The notes below the pieces were generated by a model, which was not told the DNA's origin, searched no databases, and worked only from the letters and a program-made list of their open reading frames with translations. Made by a program: the position numbers and the translations under genes. Below are positions 1 through 6,706 of a stretch of DNA of 44,621 nt, piece by piece. Numbering within the stretch: the first letter of the stretch is position 1; each line of letters starts with the position of its first letter. This DNA comes from Pseudomonadota bacterium (GTDB lineage Bacteria; Desulfobacterota; Desulfobulbia; Desulfobulbales; SURF-16), in contig JAHJKA010000035.1 of NCBI GenBank assembly GCA_018822545.1, positions 1 through 44,621 of the forward strand, given 5' to 3'.

Positions 1-984
1 AATAGTGAACTTTTAAGATTAAACTTAAAGAAAGCAAAAAAAATGCTATCCCCAAAGTTGTTTGGTTTGATTCCAGCAATAGATGTAAATTATACTCACG
101 GTATAGGGAACTCTTTTCTTGTTTTTCTTTTAATTGGGAATGGAAACAATGAATTTGATGAAAAAATGGTTGAGTTTATAGACTTTCTTATAAGCCAAGG
201 CTTTAACATGAACATTCAAAATCAAGATGGCATGTCATCTCTTTATACATATATACAAAATGGTAAAATAAACGTTGAGTTAGTGGAAGTTGTAATTAAA
301 AAAGGAGCAGATCCAAATATAGCAACATCAGAGTATAATTTTACACCTCTAATAAAAGCTGCGCAGTTAGGATTTATTAGTTGTGTAAGAATGTTAGTTG
401 AACACAAGGCGAATATTCGTCATAAAGACATTTGGGGATTTACAGCGATTGACTATGCAAAATCATTTGGGATGAAAGAAGTTGTTGATTTTCTTGATTC
501 TCAAGGCGCTAAGATAAATGAAAACTCAAAAGATACTTTGAAGACTTGCTGTTGGTATACTGGCGCAGAGACTTGGGAACAGTTGGTTGAATATTTTACA
601 AGAAGGGAAATACGCTATAGAATACCTGACTTGAATAGTCTGCACAAGCAACTTAAAAGATTCCCTGCTGAACAACAACACAGCGCATGGATTCATGTAG
701 GACAAGCCCTATATGATAAAATTGGAAGCCACCGTTTAACATCATGTTGTTATATTGAAGCGCTAAATGCTGATCCTGATCCATCGTCTGTTGCCTGGAG
801 CTGGCTTGATGGAACTTACGATCAATCTATGAGTTTATTTTTAACATATAACGGGGCTAAACCATTAAAGGCTCAACTTCAATCGGTCATTAAAAATTGG
901 GGTGTAAAGAGTTTATTAGATACATGTTACTATGCAAATCGACCACCTGCTCCGTGGCAACAGCCCTACCAACTGGGCGATTGA
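1..984 (+). CDS. Ankyrin-repeat protein, 5' end outside the window
   Basis: The frame is open from the first base and the first in-window ATG is at 43, so the true start probably lies upstream; 313 residues follow that ATG. Counted from that ATG, residues about 58-165 form ankyrin repeats: the helix-turn-helix spacing and signatures such as GADPNIAT, TPLIKAAQLG and GFTAIDYAKSFG are visible. The last 150 residues are not ankyrin and I do not recognise them; they are rich in Trp, Tyr and Cys and read like a folded C-terminal domain. Ankyrin repeats mediate protein-protein contacts, so function cannot be read from them alone. The gene is much more AT-rich than the DNA right of 5.7 kb, consistent with acquisition. 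It ends 240 bp before the left copy of the 30-bp direct repeat, so it may belong to a neighbouring island. Confidence 0.75.
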   Translation, partial: NSELLRLNLKKAKKMLSPKLFGLIPAIDVNYTHGIGNSFLVFLLIGNGNNEFDEKMVEFIDFLISQGFNMNIQNQDGMSSLYTYIQNGKINVELVEVVIKKGADPNIATSEYNFTPLIKAAQLGFISCVRMLVEHKANIRHKDIWGFTAIDYAKSFGMKEVVDFLDSQGAKINENSKDTLKTCCWYTGAETWEQLVEYFTRREIRYRIPDLNSLHKQLKRFPAEQQHSAWIHVGQALYDKIGSHRLTSCCYIEALNADPDPSSVAWSWLDGTYDQSMSLFLTYNGAKPLKAQLQSVIKNWGVKSLLDTCYYANRPPAPWQQPYQLGD

Positions 985-1224
985 TTCCGTTTTATTCAGG
1001 AACAGGTGACCGATTTGGTTGGAATACGCAGTATGAGTTGAATACCTTCGTTTATAGATGTAGTTGAGACCGTTTTTGCGAAACTATGATACTCAAACTC
1101 AATAACATGCTTTCAAGTATGAGCCGTGCTGGTGATTGGTGGGAGGATATTTTTTTTGGGGGGGGTCATTTGGGGGTCATAGTAAAATTATATGAATGGC
1201 CAGTGGTAATCTCTACATTTAGTT

Positions 1225-1254
1225 AACTCGCTCCAAGTTAATAGATCTACTGTG
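1225..1254 (+). repeat. Left copy of imperfect 30-bp direct repeat (candidate attL)
   Basis: This copy matches 5676-5705 at 26 of 30 positions in the same orientation, including an uninterrupted 12-base block AGATCTACTGTG. The two copies bracket 4.5 kb that starts with a tyrosine recombinase gene, the arrangement expected of attachment-site repeats. Confidence 0.55.
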
Positions 1255-1283
1255 CCGCTACGCATGCCCGATTGAGCTGAGAC

Positions 1284-1324
1284 AGGATGGGGAGCGACAG
1301 ATTCCGCCCCCCATCCTTTTTTTT
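1284..1324 (+). terminator. Rho-independent terminator, rightward
   Basis: A perfect 9-bp stem (AGGATGGGG at 1284-1292 with CCCCATCCT at 1309-1317) is followed by eight T residues on the + strand. It would stop rightward transcription before it runs antisense into the recombinase gene that ends at 1328. Confidence 0.8.
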
Positions 1325-1327
1325 GGA

Positions 1328-2165
1328 TTACCCATAAAGTGTCTCGATCCACCTGATTGCTTCTGAATCATTCACCTTGCCGAGGTATCTTTGGGTCGTC
1401 GACAAATCGGCGTGCCGCAAAATCACTTTGCTGATTATCTCAATTGGAGTGCCGGATCTTGATGCATACGTCGCAGCATGCCGCCTCAAATCATGGGGCC
1501 GTAGTTCAATGCTTACCAGTTGGCCTGCTTTCTTGACCATCGTCCAGGCTGCCACATAAGAGATAGGGAAAATTCGTTCGTGGAGCCCTACATTATTGGC
1601 TTTAACGTAGTCGTTTAACCTTATCAGCAGTTTTCGCGGAACATAAACTGTCTCCCCAGTTCGGCCACTTTTGGGGTTTTGAATAGCAAGGGACCTTTCT
1701 TGAATGTCGACTGGCAGGAGGTTCAAAACTTCTCCGATTCTCATCCCACCCCTCGCCATAAGCTCCAGCATCAGCCGATTTCGTGTGTTCATTGTTCGGA
1801 AGATAATTTCATCAACTGTCTCCTTGTCAACGATATGCCATTGAATTGGCTGAGGACGCTTGAAGATTTTTTTGATCACAGATGTATTGCAGGGGTTGGT
1901 CAGTGCTGGCAGGCCCGTATTAATGCTGAAATTGTAGAACGATGATAGTACAGAGTAACGATTTCTCTTGGTTGCCTGCTTATTGTTCTTCGTTAAAGCC
2001 AACAGAAAACCCAGCACTTCTTCATGGGAAATACTAGCAAGATCCCTTTTCCCGAACTGAGTTGAGAAACGGGAGAGGACAAATTCACAGGTTTTGACCG
2101 TATTTTTTTTTTGAATTGGCCCGGTGATACTGCAGGTGGAACTCGACGGCTTGAGAAATTTTCAT
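1328..2165 (-). CDS. Tyrosine recombinase/integrase, frameshifted at an A10 tract
   Basis: Site-specific recombinase of the phage-integrase/XerCD superfamily. The catalytic domain is complete: box I Arg (ARGGMRIGEV), Lys in NPKSGRTG, HDLRRHAATYAS (HxxR), then LRHADLSTTQRYLG with the second His and the nucleophilic Tyr. A GTG at 2017 would give a 229-residue protein lacking most of the N-terminal core-binding domain. The better start is ATG at 2165, preceded by a strong AGGAGGT ribosome-binding site. Its frame runs 26 codons to a TGA, and one base fewer in the ten-A run (T10 on the + strand, 2103-2112) restores one frame of about 278 residues with a normal SAM-like N-terminal domain (HRANSKKNT across the join). 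The tract may be a real disruption, a sequencing slip, or a transcriptional slippage site. The IntI-specific insert is not evident, so this is not an integron integrase. Confidence 0.85.
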
Positions 2166-2182
2166 GGCGCACCTCCTAGAGA

Positions 2183-2219
2183 ATTATGGAATTGAGTGAA
2201 CAGCGATCACTTCCATAAT
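2183..2219. promoter_or_regulatory. Inverted repeat upstream of recombinase gene
   Basis: ATTATGGAA (2183-2191) and TTCCATAAT (2211-2219) are perfect 9-bp arms with a shorter GTGA/TCAC pair nested inside. The repeat starts 18 bp upstream of the recombinase ATG, a position that suits an operator or a recombination-factor binding site. Confidence 0.45.
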
Positions 2220-2232
2220 AACAAAATATGTG

Positions 2233-2247
2233 GTCTAAGTGTTAGAC
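2233..2247. promoter_or_regulatory. Short palindrome GTCTAA-GTG-TTAGAC
   Basis: A perfect 6-bp inverted repeat with a 3-bp centre. GTTAGAC at 2241-2247 also fits the integron core-site consensus GTTRRRY, but there is no paired attC fold here, so an operator or chance are equally likely. Confidence 0.3.
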
Positions 2248-2596
2248 AGGGTTTGTTACGTATACTCAGGAAGAACATCAAGTTGCGGTTCTAGTTAGAT
2301 AGTTAACCTTGCCAGTTGATTATTTAACTTTGGTTCAAATTGAGAGTAATTAAGTATGGTGCCCCTCGATCTGTCTTCGTCGTCCAAAGTTGTACCAGTA
2401 AGTAAGGCTGGGGTACCTGGCCAGCTCCGGTAGCTAAGCGTGGATAATGTCTTTGATATTATTTAGTTGCTAGCGAATAACATATTGTTGCTGTAGGTTG
2501 ATAGGGTGGATGGGCACTGTTTGATTTGGTGTTGGCTCAGAACGAATGAGACTATGCTCGATACTAAGCAGTCAATATCATCAGGAGATGAATAAT

Positions 2597-2965
2597 ATGA
2601 GTTGGATCAAAAAGCTTTTCGGGTCAACGGAACAACCACGTACGATGCTCGACGAATTGCAGACAGTATTGGTCGCTGGTTACCGGCGTATCGCTGCTGA
2701 ACAAGAATGTGCGCCGACAGTTAAGACATCAGACCAGCAGATTATTGATATGTATCAGAAAGTTGGTGCCGCATTTCGTGAAATCGCAAAACAACGAGGA
2801 GAGCGGCTTCCTGCTGGAACGCTCAATTACATTGTCTGGAAATTCTTACAGGTGAGTGAGATGCTAGGAGATGAAATGGCGGTACAGCATCTTGAGTACG
2901 AAATGCAGAAATACCTTCAGGAAGGGTTGCGTCCTGACTACAGGCAAGACCTCGAATTGTTCTAG
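2597..2965 (+). CDS. Hypothetical protein of the island (122 aa)
   Basis: I do not recognise a family. The ATG at 2597 is chosen because AGGAG at 2583-2587 gives a 9-base spacing; the in-frame ATG at 2588 is too close to it. The product begins MSWIKKLFGS, a short amphipathic or membrane-touching N-terminus, then is mostly helical and charged with no transmembrane segment or cysteine motif. It ends 64 bp before the next gene and is likely cotranscribed with it. Bases just after the stop (TCTAGCAAATTGCC, 2961-2974) resemble the 5' half of the attC-like site at 4644 but have no matching right half. AT-rich, like its neighbours. Confidence 0.65.
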   Translation: MSWIKKLFGSTEQPRTMLDELQTVLVAGYRRIAAEQECAPTVKTSDQQIIDMYQKVGAAFREIAKQRGERLPAGTLNYIVWKFLQVSEMLGDEMAVQHLEYEMQKYLQEGLRPDYRQDLELF

Positions 2966-3029
2966 CAAATTGCCGAACGTAAATAATGGAAAGCATACCT
3001 CAGATCTAAATAATATTAAGGGGATACTC

Positions 3030-4649
3030 ATGTTTGGCATTTTTAAGATATTCACAGATCCAAGCGCAAAGTTTGACATGTTTAAGGGGCGTACAAGAAC
3101 CCTTTTGTCCAAAGCACAAGCTAGATTCAATAGGGCTGATCAGTATTTGTGTGGTGTTGGTCATGGTAGCGCTCAGAATAAAATTAATGCAGCAAAGGGA
3201 GCAGTCACTAGAGGGCATTCCGCACTCAAAGAGGCGATATTTAACGCAGGGGAAGCAATTAAAAATGCCAAAGGTGATCAAGAAAAGCTTATGCAGATCC
3301 AAGCTGTTGTTAAAGATTGCGCATCAGTAGGTGGTGAAAAAATGTTCGTTGATCCCATAGTGATTCAAGAGTGGGATAATGCAATCCATCAATGGTGCTC
3401 AGAGTTGGCCAAATTGCTACCAGGTGCATATATACCCCATACTGCCCCAAAGATAGCATCAAATATTGATGTGGCCGAAGCACCTGAACCGGAACATAAA
3501 CCAGAAATCATTAAGGCAATGACCATTACTCAGCCTAATGTTTATTTTGGCCATAAGTTCGGCTCAGAACTGAAATATGAGCGATTAGGCTCCTTTAAGG
3601 AAAACAATAGGTACTTTGACAAATATTCATACATTCACCCAGATACAAATAAAGAGGTCGTGGTATGTTTTGATGTTACTAGCTTTTATGGGAGAGGACA
3701 GATAATTCAAGAGCAAATCAAGTTTGACTTCCCTAAACTTAATGAACCTTGTCCTGTTCAAGATTTATTTGGGGTTGATTTTATAAGAGACTCTATTGGA
3801 ATTAGTCTCGTAAGAGGAATCAGAGAGGATGTAGAGAGTACAAAGATAACTTTTAAGAACTTTTCTAGCGATATGATATCTAAGCATGTAGCTATATATA
3901 TAAAAAACAGCCATGAAATACAAGTAGCCCCAGTAAGGTGCTATTTAGATAAATATCCTGTACTTCATGGCTTTAATTTCTATAAACTTTTTATAATACA
4001 TCAGTTATATCATATAAAACGTATGTATGACACTTCAGAAACAGAAACAAAGATAATTCCTGACTACTACGAACCAGTAGTTGGAGAAGATTGTGTAAAT
4101 TTTACACCATTACCTGCTTACAACTTTATTAATGATTTTTTGAATTATATATTATGGACTCACAAGCCTGGAGCTTTCTTCTCTGAAGAGGAAAGGAATG
4201 CTTTTTCATATTGTATAGCTTATGGCGTAAAAACTAGATTGTTCACAGTTGAAGAGGTGGAAGAGGCGATTCTTTCATGCCAATTAGATCATATTCTTGC
4301 AATAGAGTTGTTAAAGTCAGTTAAAGCCATGTTTGAAAAAGAGAAAATTGTAGACGAAGATCAATATAAAAATGAATATAAATTCTCAGAAACAAGGCTC
4401 AAGGAGATATGTTGCAAGAACTCATCAATCCTCGACGAGCTTGAAGCACGTGAAGCTGCGTTAACTATGAATTTTGATGGCGAGCAATTAAGGAATTATA
4501 GCCCCTGGACTATGGCAGGAAGAGAGGCCTACAAGCAAGAAGATTTCGAGATTTGGTGTAAGCTGGATAACAAAGAGATTTCCATGGAGCAAGCCATAGA
4601 AGGCATGACTAGCTTGATGAAGAAATATGTGCAAGATGCTCTGGTCTAG
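3030..4649 (+). CDS. Large hypothetical cassette-borne protein (539 aa)
   Basis: I do not recognise a family. The ATG at 3030 has an AAGGGGAT ribosome-binding site 6-7 bases upstream; an upstream extension of the frame overlaps the preceding gene and is not used. Residues 1-130 are helical and Lys/Ala-rich, beginning MFGIFKIF, much like the MSWIKKLFG start of the gene before it. A Pro/Glu linker lies near residues 148-158. The remaining 380 residues are rich in Tyr, Phe and Ile with no transmembrane segment, P-loop or obvious catalytic motif. The stop codon lies inside the R'' box of an attC-like site, the usual layout of an integron gene cassette. The gene is strongly AT-rich compared with the core chromosome. 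Confidence 0.7.
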   Translation: MFGIFKIFTDPSAKFDMFKGRTRTLLSKAQARFNRADQYLCGVGHGSAQNKINAAKGAVTRGHSALKEAIFNAGEAIKNAKGDQEKLMQIQAVVKDCASVGGEKMFVDPIVIQEWDNAIHQWCSELAKLLPGAYIPHTAPKIASNIDVAEAPEPEHKPEIIKAMTITQPNVYFGHKFGSELKYERLGSFKENNRYFDKYSYIHPDTNKEVVVCFDVTSFYGRGQIIQEQIKFDFPKLNEPCPVQDLFGVDFIRDSIGISLVRGIREDVESTKITFKNFSSDMISKHVAIYIKNSHEIQVAPVRCYLDKYPVLHGFNFYKLFIIHQLYHIKRMYDTSETETKIIPDYYEPVVGEDCVNFTPLPAYNFINDFLNYILWTHKPGAFFSEEERNAFSYCIAYGVKTRLFTVEEVEEAILSCQLDHILAIELLKSVKAMFEKEKIVDEDQYKNEYKFSETRLKEICCKNSSILDELEAREAALTMNFDGEQLRNYSPWTMAGREAYKQEDFEIWCKLDNKEISMEQAIEGMTSLMKKYVQDALV

Positions 4650-4760
4650 CAATTCGCTCAAGAGCGACACGCAAGCACGCCAGCTTAATCGGCTTAGGCC
4701 AGCTCATTACAACCCGAACTTATCAACCTCGCTTAAGCGCGTCTTAGCTTTGCGTTAACT
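4644..4760 (+). other. attC-like integron recombination site 1
   Basis: Boxes read in attC order: R'' GTCTAGC (4644-4650), 5-base spacer, L'' (4656-4666), long variable region, L' CGTCTTAGC (4740-4748), 5-base spacer, R' GTTAACT (4754-4760). L'' pairs with L' over 9 bp when C4659 and G4664 are left extrahelical; the position of C4659 matches the conserved extrahelical base of known attC sites. The upstream gene's stop overlaps R'' and the next ATG is 15 bases after R'. R'' and R' deviate from the RYYYAAC/GTTRRRY consensus by one or two bases. Confidence 0.65.
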
Positions 4761-4775
4761 TATTAAAGTTTCTCT

Positions 4776-5567
4776 ATGAATATTGACTCCTATTTAGAAA
4801 GTGCACTCTCCGATTTGGGAGATATTTACTACGAGATGGCAACCAAAATTGAAGCCCCCGTTTTTGCAGATGTGGGTGGCTACTATGCGTGGCGATTTAA
4901 AAATTTGTCCGAATCATTAGCGTGTTATCTAAAAGGAATAAAAATAGTAAGCACACTCAACGCTTCTATGGTGTTGCTTCGTGCAGGGTTTACCCAAGAA
5001 ATTGGCGCCCTATGTAGAATGATTGATGATTATTGCAATGAGATATTTTTTCTTGTCATGCCTCAAGACGGGGACAAATTTAGCAAAGAACAAATTCAGT
5101 TTCTCGATGATTTTTTCAAGGAAGAATTTGATAAACCTAAAAACCCTCTAGGGTCTACTCAAAAACGTGTCAACGTTCCCATCCGAAAAATACATGCCAC
5201 ATTTGGAAAGTTGGCAAAGGAAGAACTAAATCCATCAGACGCCCAAGAAATCTTGCGAACAACTCATCAAGCATTTTCAGGATATGTTCATGGTGCTTAC
5301 CCCCATATCATGGAAATGTTTGATGGTCCTCACCCTCATTTAAATGGAATGAGCGGAACACCAAGGATCGATGAATGGAGGGGGCAACTTATAGGGTATG
5401 TTTACAGAGCATTGATGATGTCTACTTTTGTAGCAAGAAAACTTGGTCTAAATGAAATGGAGACAAGAGCACGTGAGTTGCTAGAAAAGTTTGAAATGGA
5501 TACTGGCAGCAAATCCGCTAAAACTGCTTCAGAGTTGCTCACAGCAATGAAAAAGGAAGTAAGCTAA
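4776..5567 (+). CDS. Integron-cassette-type hypothetical protein (263 aa)
   Basis: This protein of unknown function is flanked on both sides by attC-like sites. Its ATG lies 15 bases after the R' box of site 1 and its TAA lies inside the R'' box of site 2, the compact geometry of gene cassettes. There is no good ribosome-binding site, also common in cassettes. The product is predicted soluble and helical. An N-terminal half with LLRAGFTQEIGALCRMIDDYCNEI and a central His-rich segment (HGAYPHIMEMFDGPHPHLNG, about residues 185-204) stand out. The helical layout recalls DUF5677-like or HEPN-like helical proteins, but I would not assign it on sight. It is less AT-rich than the gene before it. Confidence 0.7.
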   Translation: MNIDSYLESALSDLGDIYYEMATKIEAPVFADVGGYYAWRFKNLSESLACYLKGIKIVSTLNASMVLLRAGFTQEIGALCRMIDDYCNEIFFLVMPQDGDKFSKEQIQFLDDFFKEEFDKPKNPLGSTQKRVNVPIRKIHATFGKLAKEELNPSDAQEILRTTHQAFSGYVHGAYPHIMEMFDGPHPHLNGMSGTPRIDEWRGQLIGYVYRALMMSTFVARKLGLNEMETRARELLEKFEMDTGSKSAKTASELLTAMKKEVS

Positions 5568-5647
5568 CCATCGGGTCAACTTGACGCGAAGATGCTCGGT
5601 CGTTCCCACAAATGCACCGGGCGCGCAAGTTACCAAAAACGTTAACA
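5562..5647 (+). other. attC-like integron recombination site 2
   Basis: R'' AGCTAAC (5562-5568), spacer CATCG, L'' (5574-5588), variable loop, L' (5622-5634), spacer AAAAAC, R' GTTAACA (5641-5647). L'' and L' pair perfectly over 13 bp if C5577 and A5584 are extrahelical. On the recombining bottom strand these are G and T, the identities known for canonical attC extrahelical bases. The gene's stop codon lies in R''. This is the clearer of the two sites. Confidence 0.75.
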
Positions 5648-5675
5648 TTGCCACGTCCAACCTCAGGAGTTTCTC

Positions 5676-5705
5676 AACTCACCCCAGGTTAAGAGATCTA
5701 CTGTG
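5676..5705 (+). repeat. Right copy of imperfect 30-bp direct repeat (candidate attR)
   Basis: This copy is 26/30 identical to 1225-1254 in the same orientation. It lies 28 bp after attC-like site 2 and 38 bp before the first core-type gene, exactly where the AT-rich accessory region ends. Confidence 0.55.
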
Positions 5706-5743
5706 AATGTCAGTTATGATTGTACCCTCAAGGGCGACAATTC

Positions 5744-6634
5744 TTAAACGCCCGGATAAATCAACTCGATCCAGCGCTCACCGGTGAAGAGGCCATGGCC
5801 CCAGGTTGGGTCAAGGTCAGCCAGAGGTTTGGCAGCTGCTGCTTCCTGGGCTGTTTTTCCTGACGCTTTCAGCTTGCTCAGCCGTTCATAGGCGGTGCTG
5901 AGCATCTGTCGATAGCTTATCAACTGGGCTTTGTCGGCCAAGGGGCCGTGCCCCGGGATAATTTTCGTCTGGTCATCGGCCAGGGCGAGAACCTTGTCCA
6001 CGGCGGTGATCATGCCCTTGAGGGAGCCGCCATGGTGGACATCGATAAAGGGATAGAAACCGTTGAAGAAAAAGTCGCCGGCGTGGATCACATTGGCGGT
6101 CTTGAAAGCGATGAAACTGTCGCCATCGGTATGGGCGTGGGGCACATGCATGGCGTGCACGGTGTCGCCATTGAGGTGGAAACTGATATCCTCGGAAAAG
6201 GTCACCACGGGCAGGCCCTCTTTGGTTAAAGGTTCCCGCTTGTTGTTAAAGGCCTCGAGAAACGAGCCGGTGCTCAGGCGTTCCCGGACATTATCATGGG
6301 AGAAGATCAGGGCGCCGCTCTTGCCCAGTTTTTCGTTACCGCCGGTGTGGTCGCCATGGTAATGGGTGTTGATCAAAAATTTTGGGGTATCGCCGCCCAC
6401 TGATTGGATGGCCGCCAGAATCTTTTCTGTTAAGGGGGCGTACTGGTCGTCGATTAAAAAGGTGCCATCCTTGCCGATAAAGAGACCGATATTACCACCT
6501 TCGCCAGCAAGCATGAATATCTGCTTGGTGATCTTGGTGGGGATGATCTTGACATCGTCAGCCTGGAGGGGAGTAACAAGGGCCAGGGTTCCTGCGCATA
6601 TAATACATAATGTTGTTACTAATTTATCAATCAT
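5744..6634 (-). CDS. Exported metallo-beta-lactamase-fold hydrolase
   Basis: A 296-residue MBL-fold metal-dependent hydrolase. The N-terminus (about residues 1-25, ending TPLQA-DD) is a Sec signal peptide, so the enzyme should be periplasmic. Zinc-site motifs are all present: HYHGDHTGG (HxHxDH), HVPHAHTDGD, HAGDFFF and PGHGPL. The order resembles SoxH/quinoprotein-relay-type and cyclase-like MBL proteins rather than true beta-lactamases; the substrate cannot be told. ATG 6634 has a perfect AAGGAGG site. It is the first core-type gene beyond the accessory region and is probably transcribed alone or with the upstream UPF0210 gene (72-bp gap). A small GGGCG/CGCCC hairpin overlaps its stop but has no T tract. 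Confidence 0.85.
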   Translation of the reverse strand: MIDKLVTTLCIICAGTLALVTPLQADDVKIIPTKITKQIFMLAGEGGNIGLFIGKDGTFLIDDQYAPLTEKILAAIQSVGGDTPKFLINTHYHGDHTGGNEKLGKSGALIFSHDNVRERLSTGSFLEAFNNKREPLTKEGLPVVTFSEDISFHLNGDTVHAMHVPHAHTDGDSFIAFKTANVIHAGDFFFNGFYPFIDVHHGGSLKGMITAVDKVLALADDQTKIIPGHGPLADKAQLISYRQMLSTAYERLSKLKASGKTAQEAAAAKPLADLDPTWGHGLFTGERWIELIYPGV

Positions 6635-6706
6635 TTGCAGCCTCCTTTTGAAGGGACATCGTCATGGTTGAATTTTTACGAAAAAGATCATTCTAGGGAT
6701 ATCTCT

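Larger units (their letters stand above)
985..1327. other. Intergenic region with G-tract, repeat copy and terminator
   Basis: No convincing gene lies in this 343-bp stretch. It contains a T8G8 homopolymer junction (1150-1165) followed by a second G5 run, so that GGGGGTCAT occurs twice in tandem (1161-1180). It also holds the left 30-bp repeat copy and a rightward terminator hairpin. Confidence 0.6.
2166..2596. other. Non-coding region between divergent recombinase and island genes
   Basis: I see no gene in these 431 bp. Two inverted repeats lie near the recombinase start (2183-2219 and 2233-2247). The rest is plain AT-rich DNA that should carry the divergent promoters and possibly recombinase arm sites; no clear -35/-10 pair could be assigned. 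Confidence 0.5.

Noticed and set aside
1328..2165. Integron integrase IntI as the identity of the recombinase
   Set aside because: The extra IntI-specific region between the conserved boxes is absent and the protein is a short XerCD/phage-like recombinase; no intI was found in the window.
2871..3029. Extended N-terminus for the 539-residue gene
   Set aside because: It overlaps the previous gene in another frame, while ATG 3030 has a good ribosome-binding site.
5732..5753. GGGCG/CGCCC hairpin at the end of the MBL gene as terminator
   Set aside because: The stem is only 5 bp, overlaps the stop codon and has no T tract on either strand.
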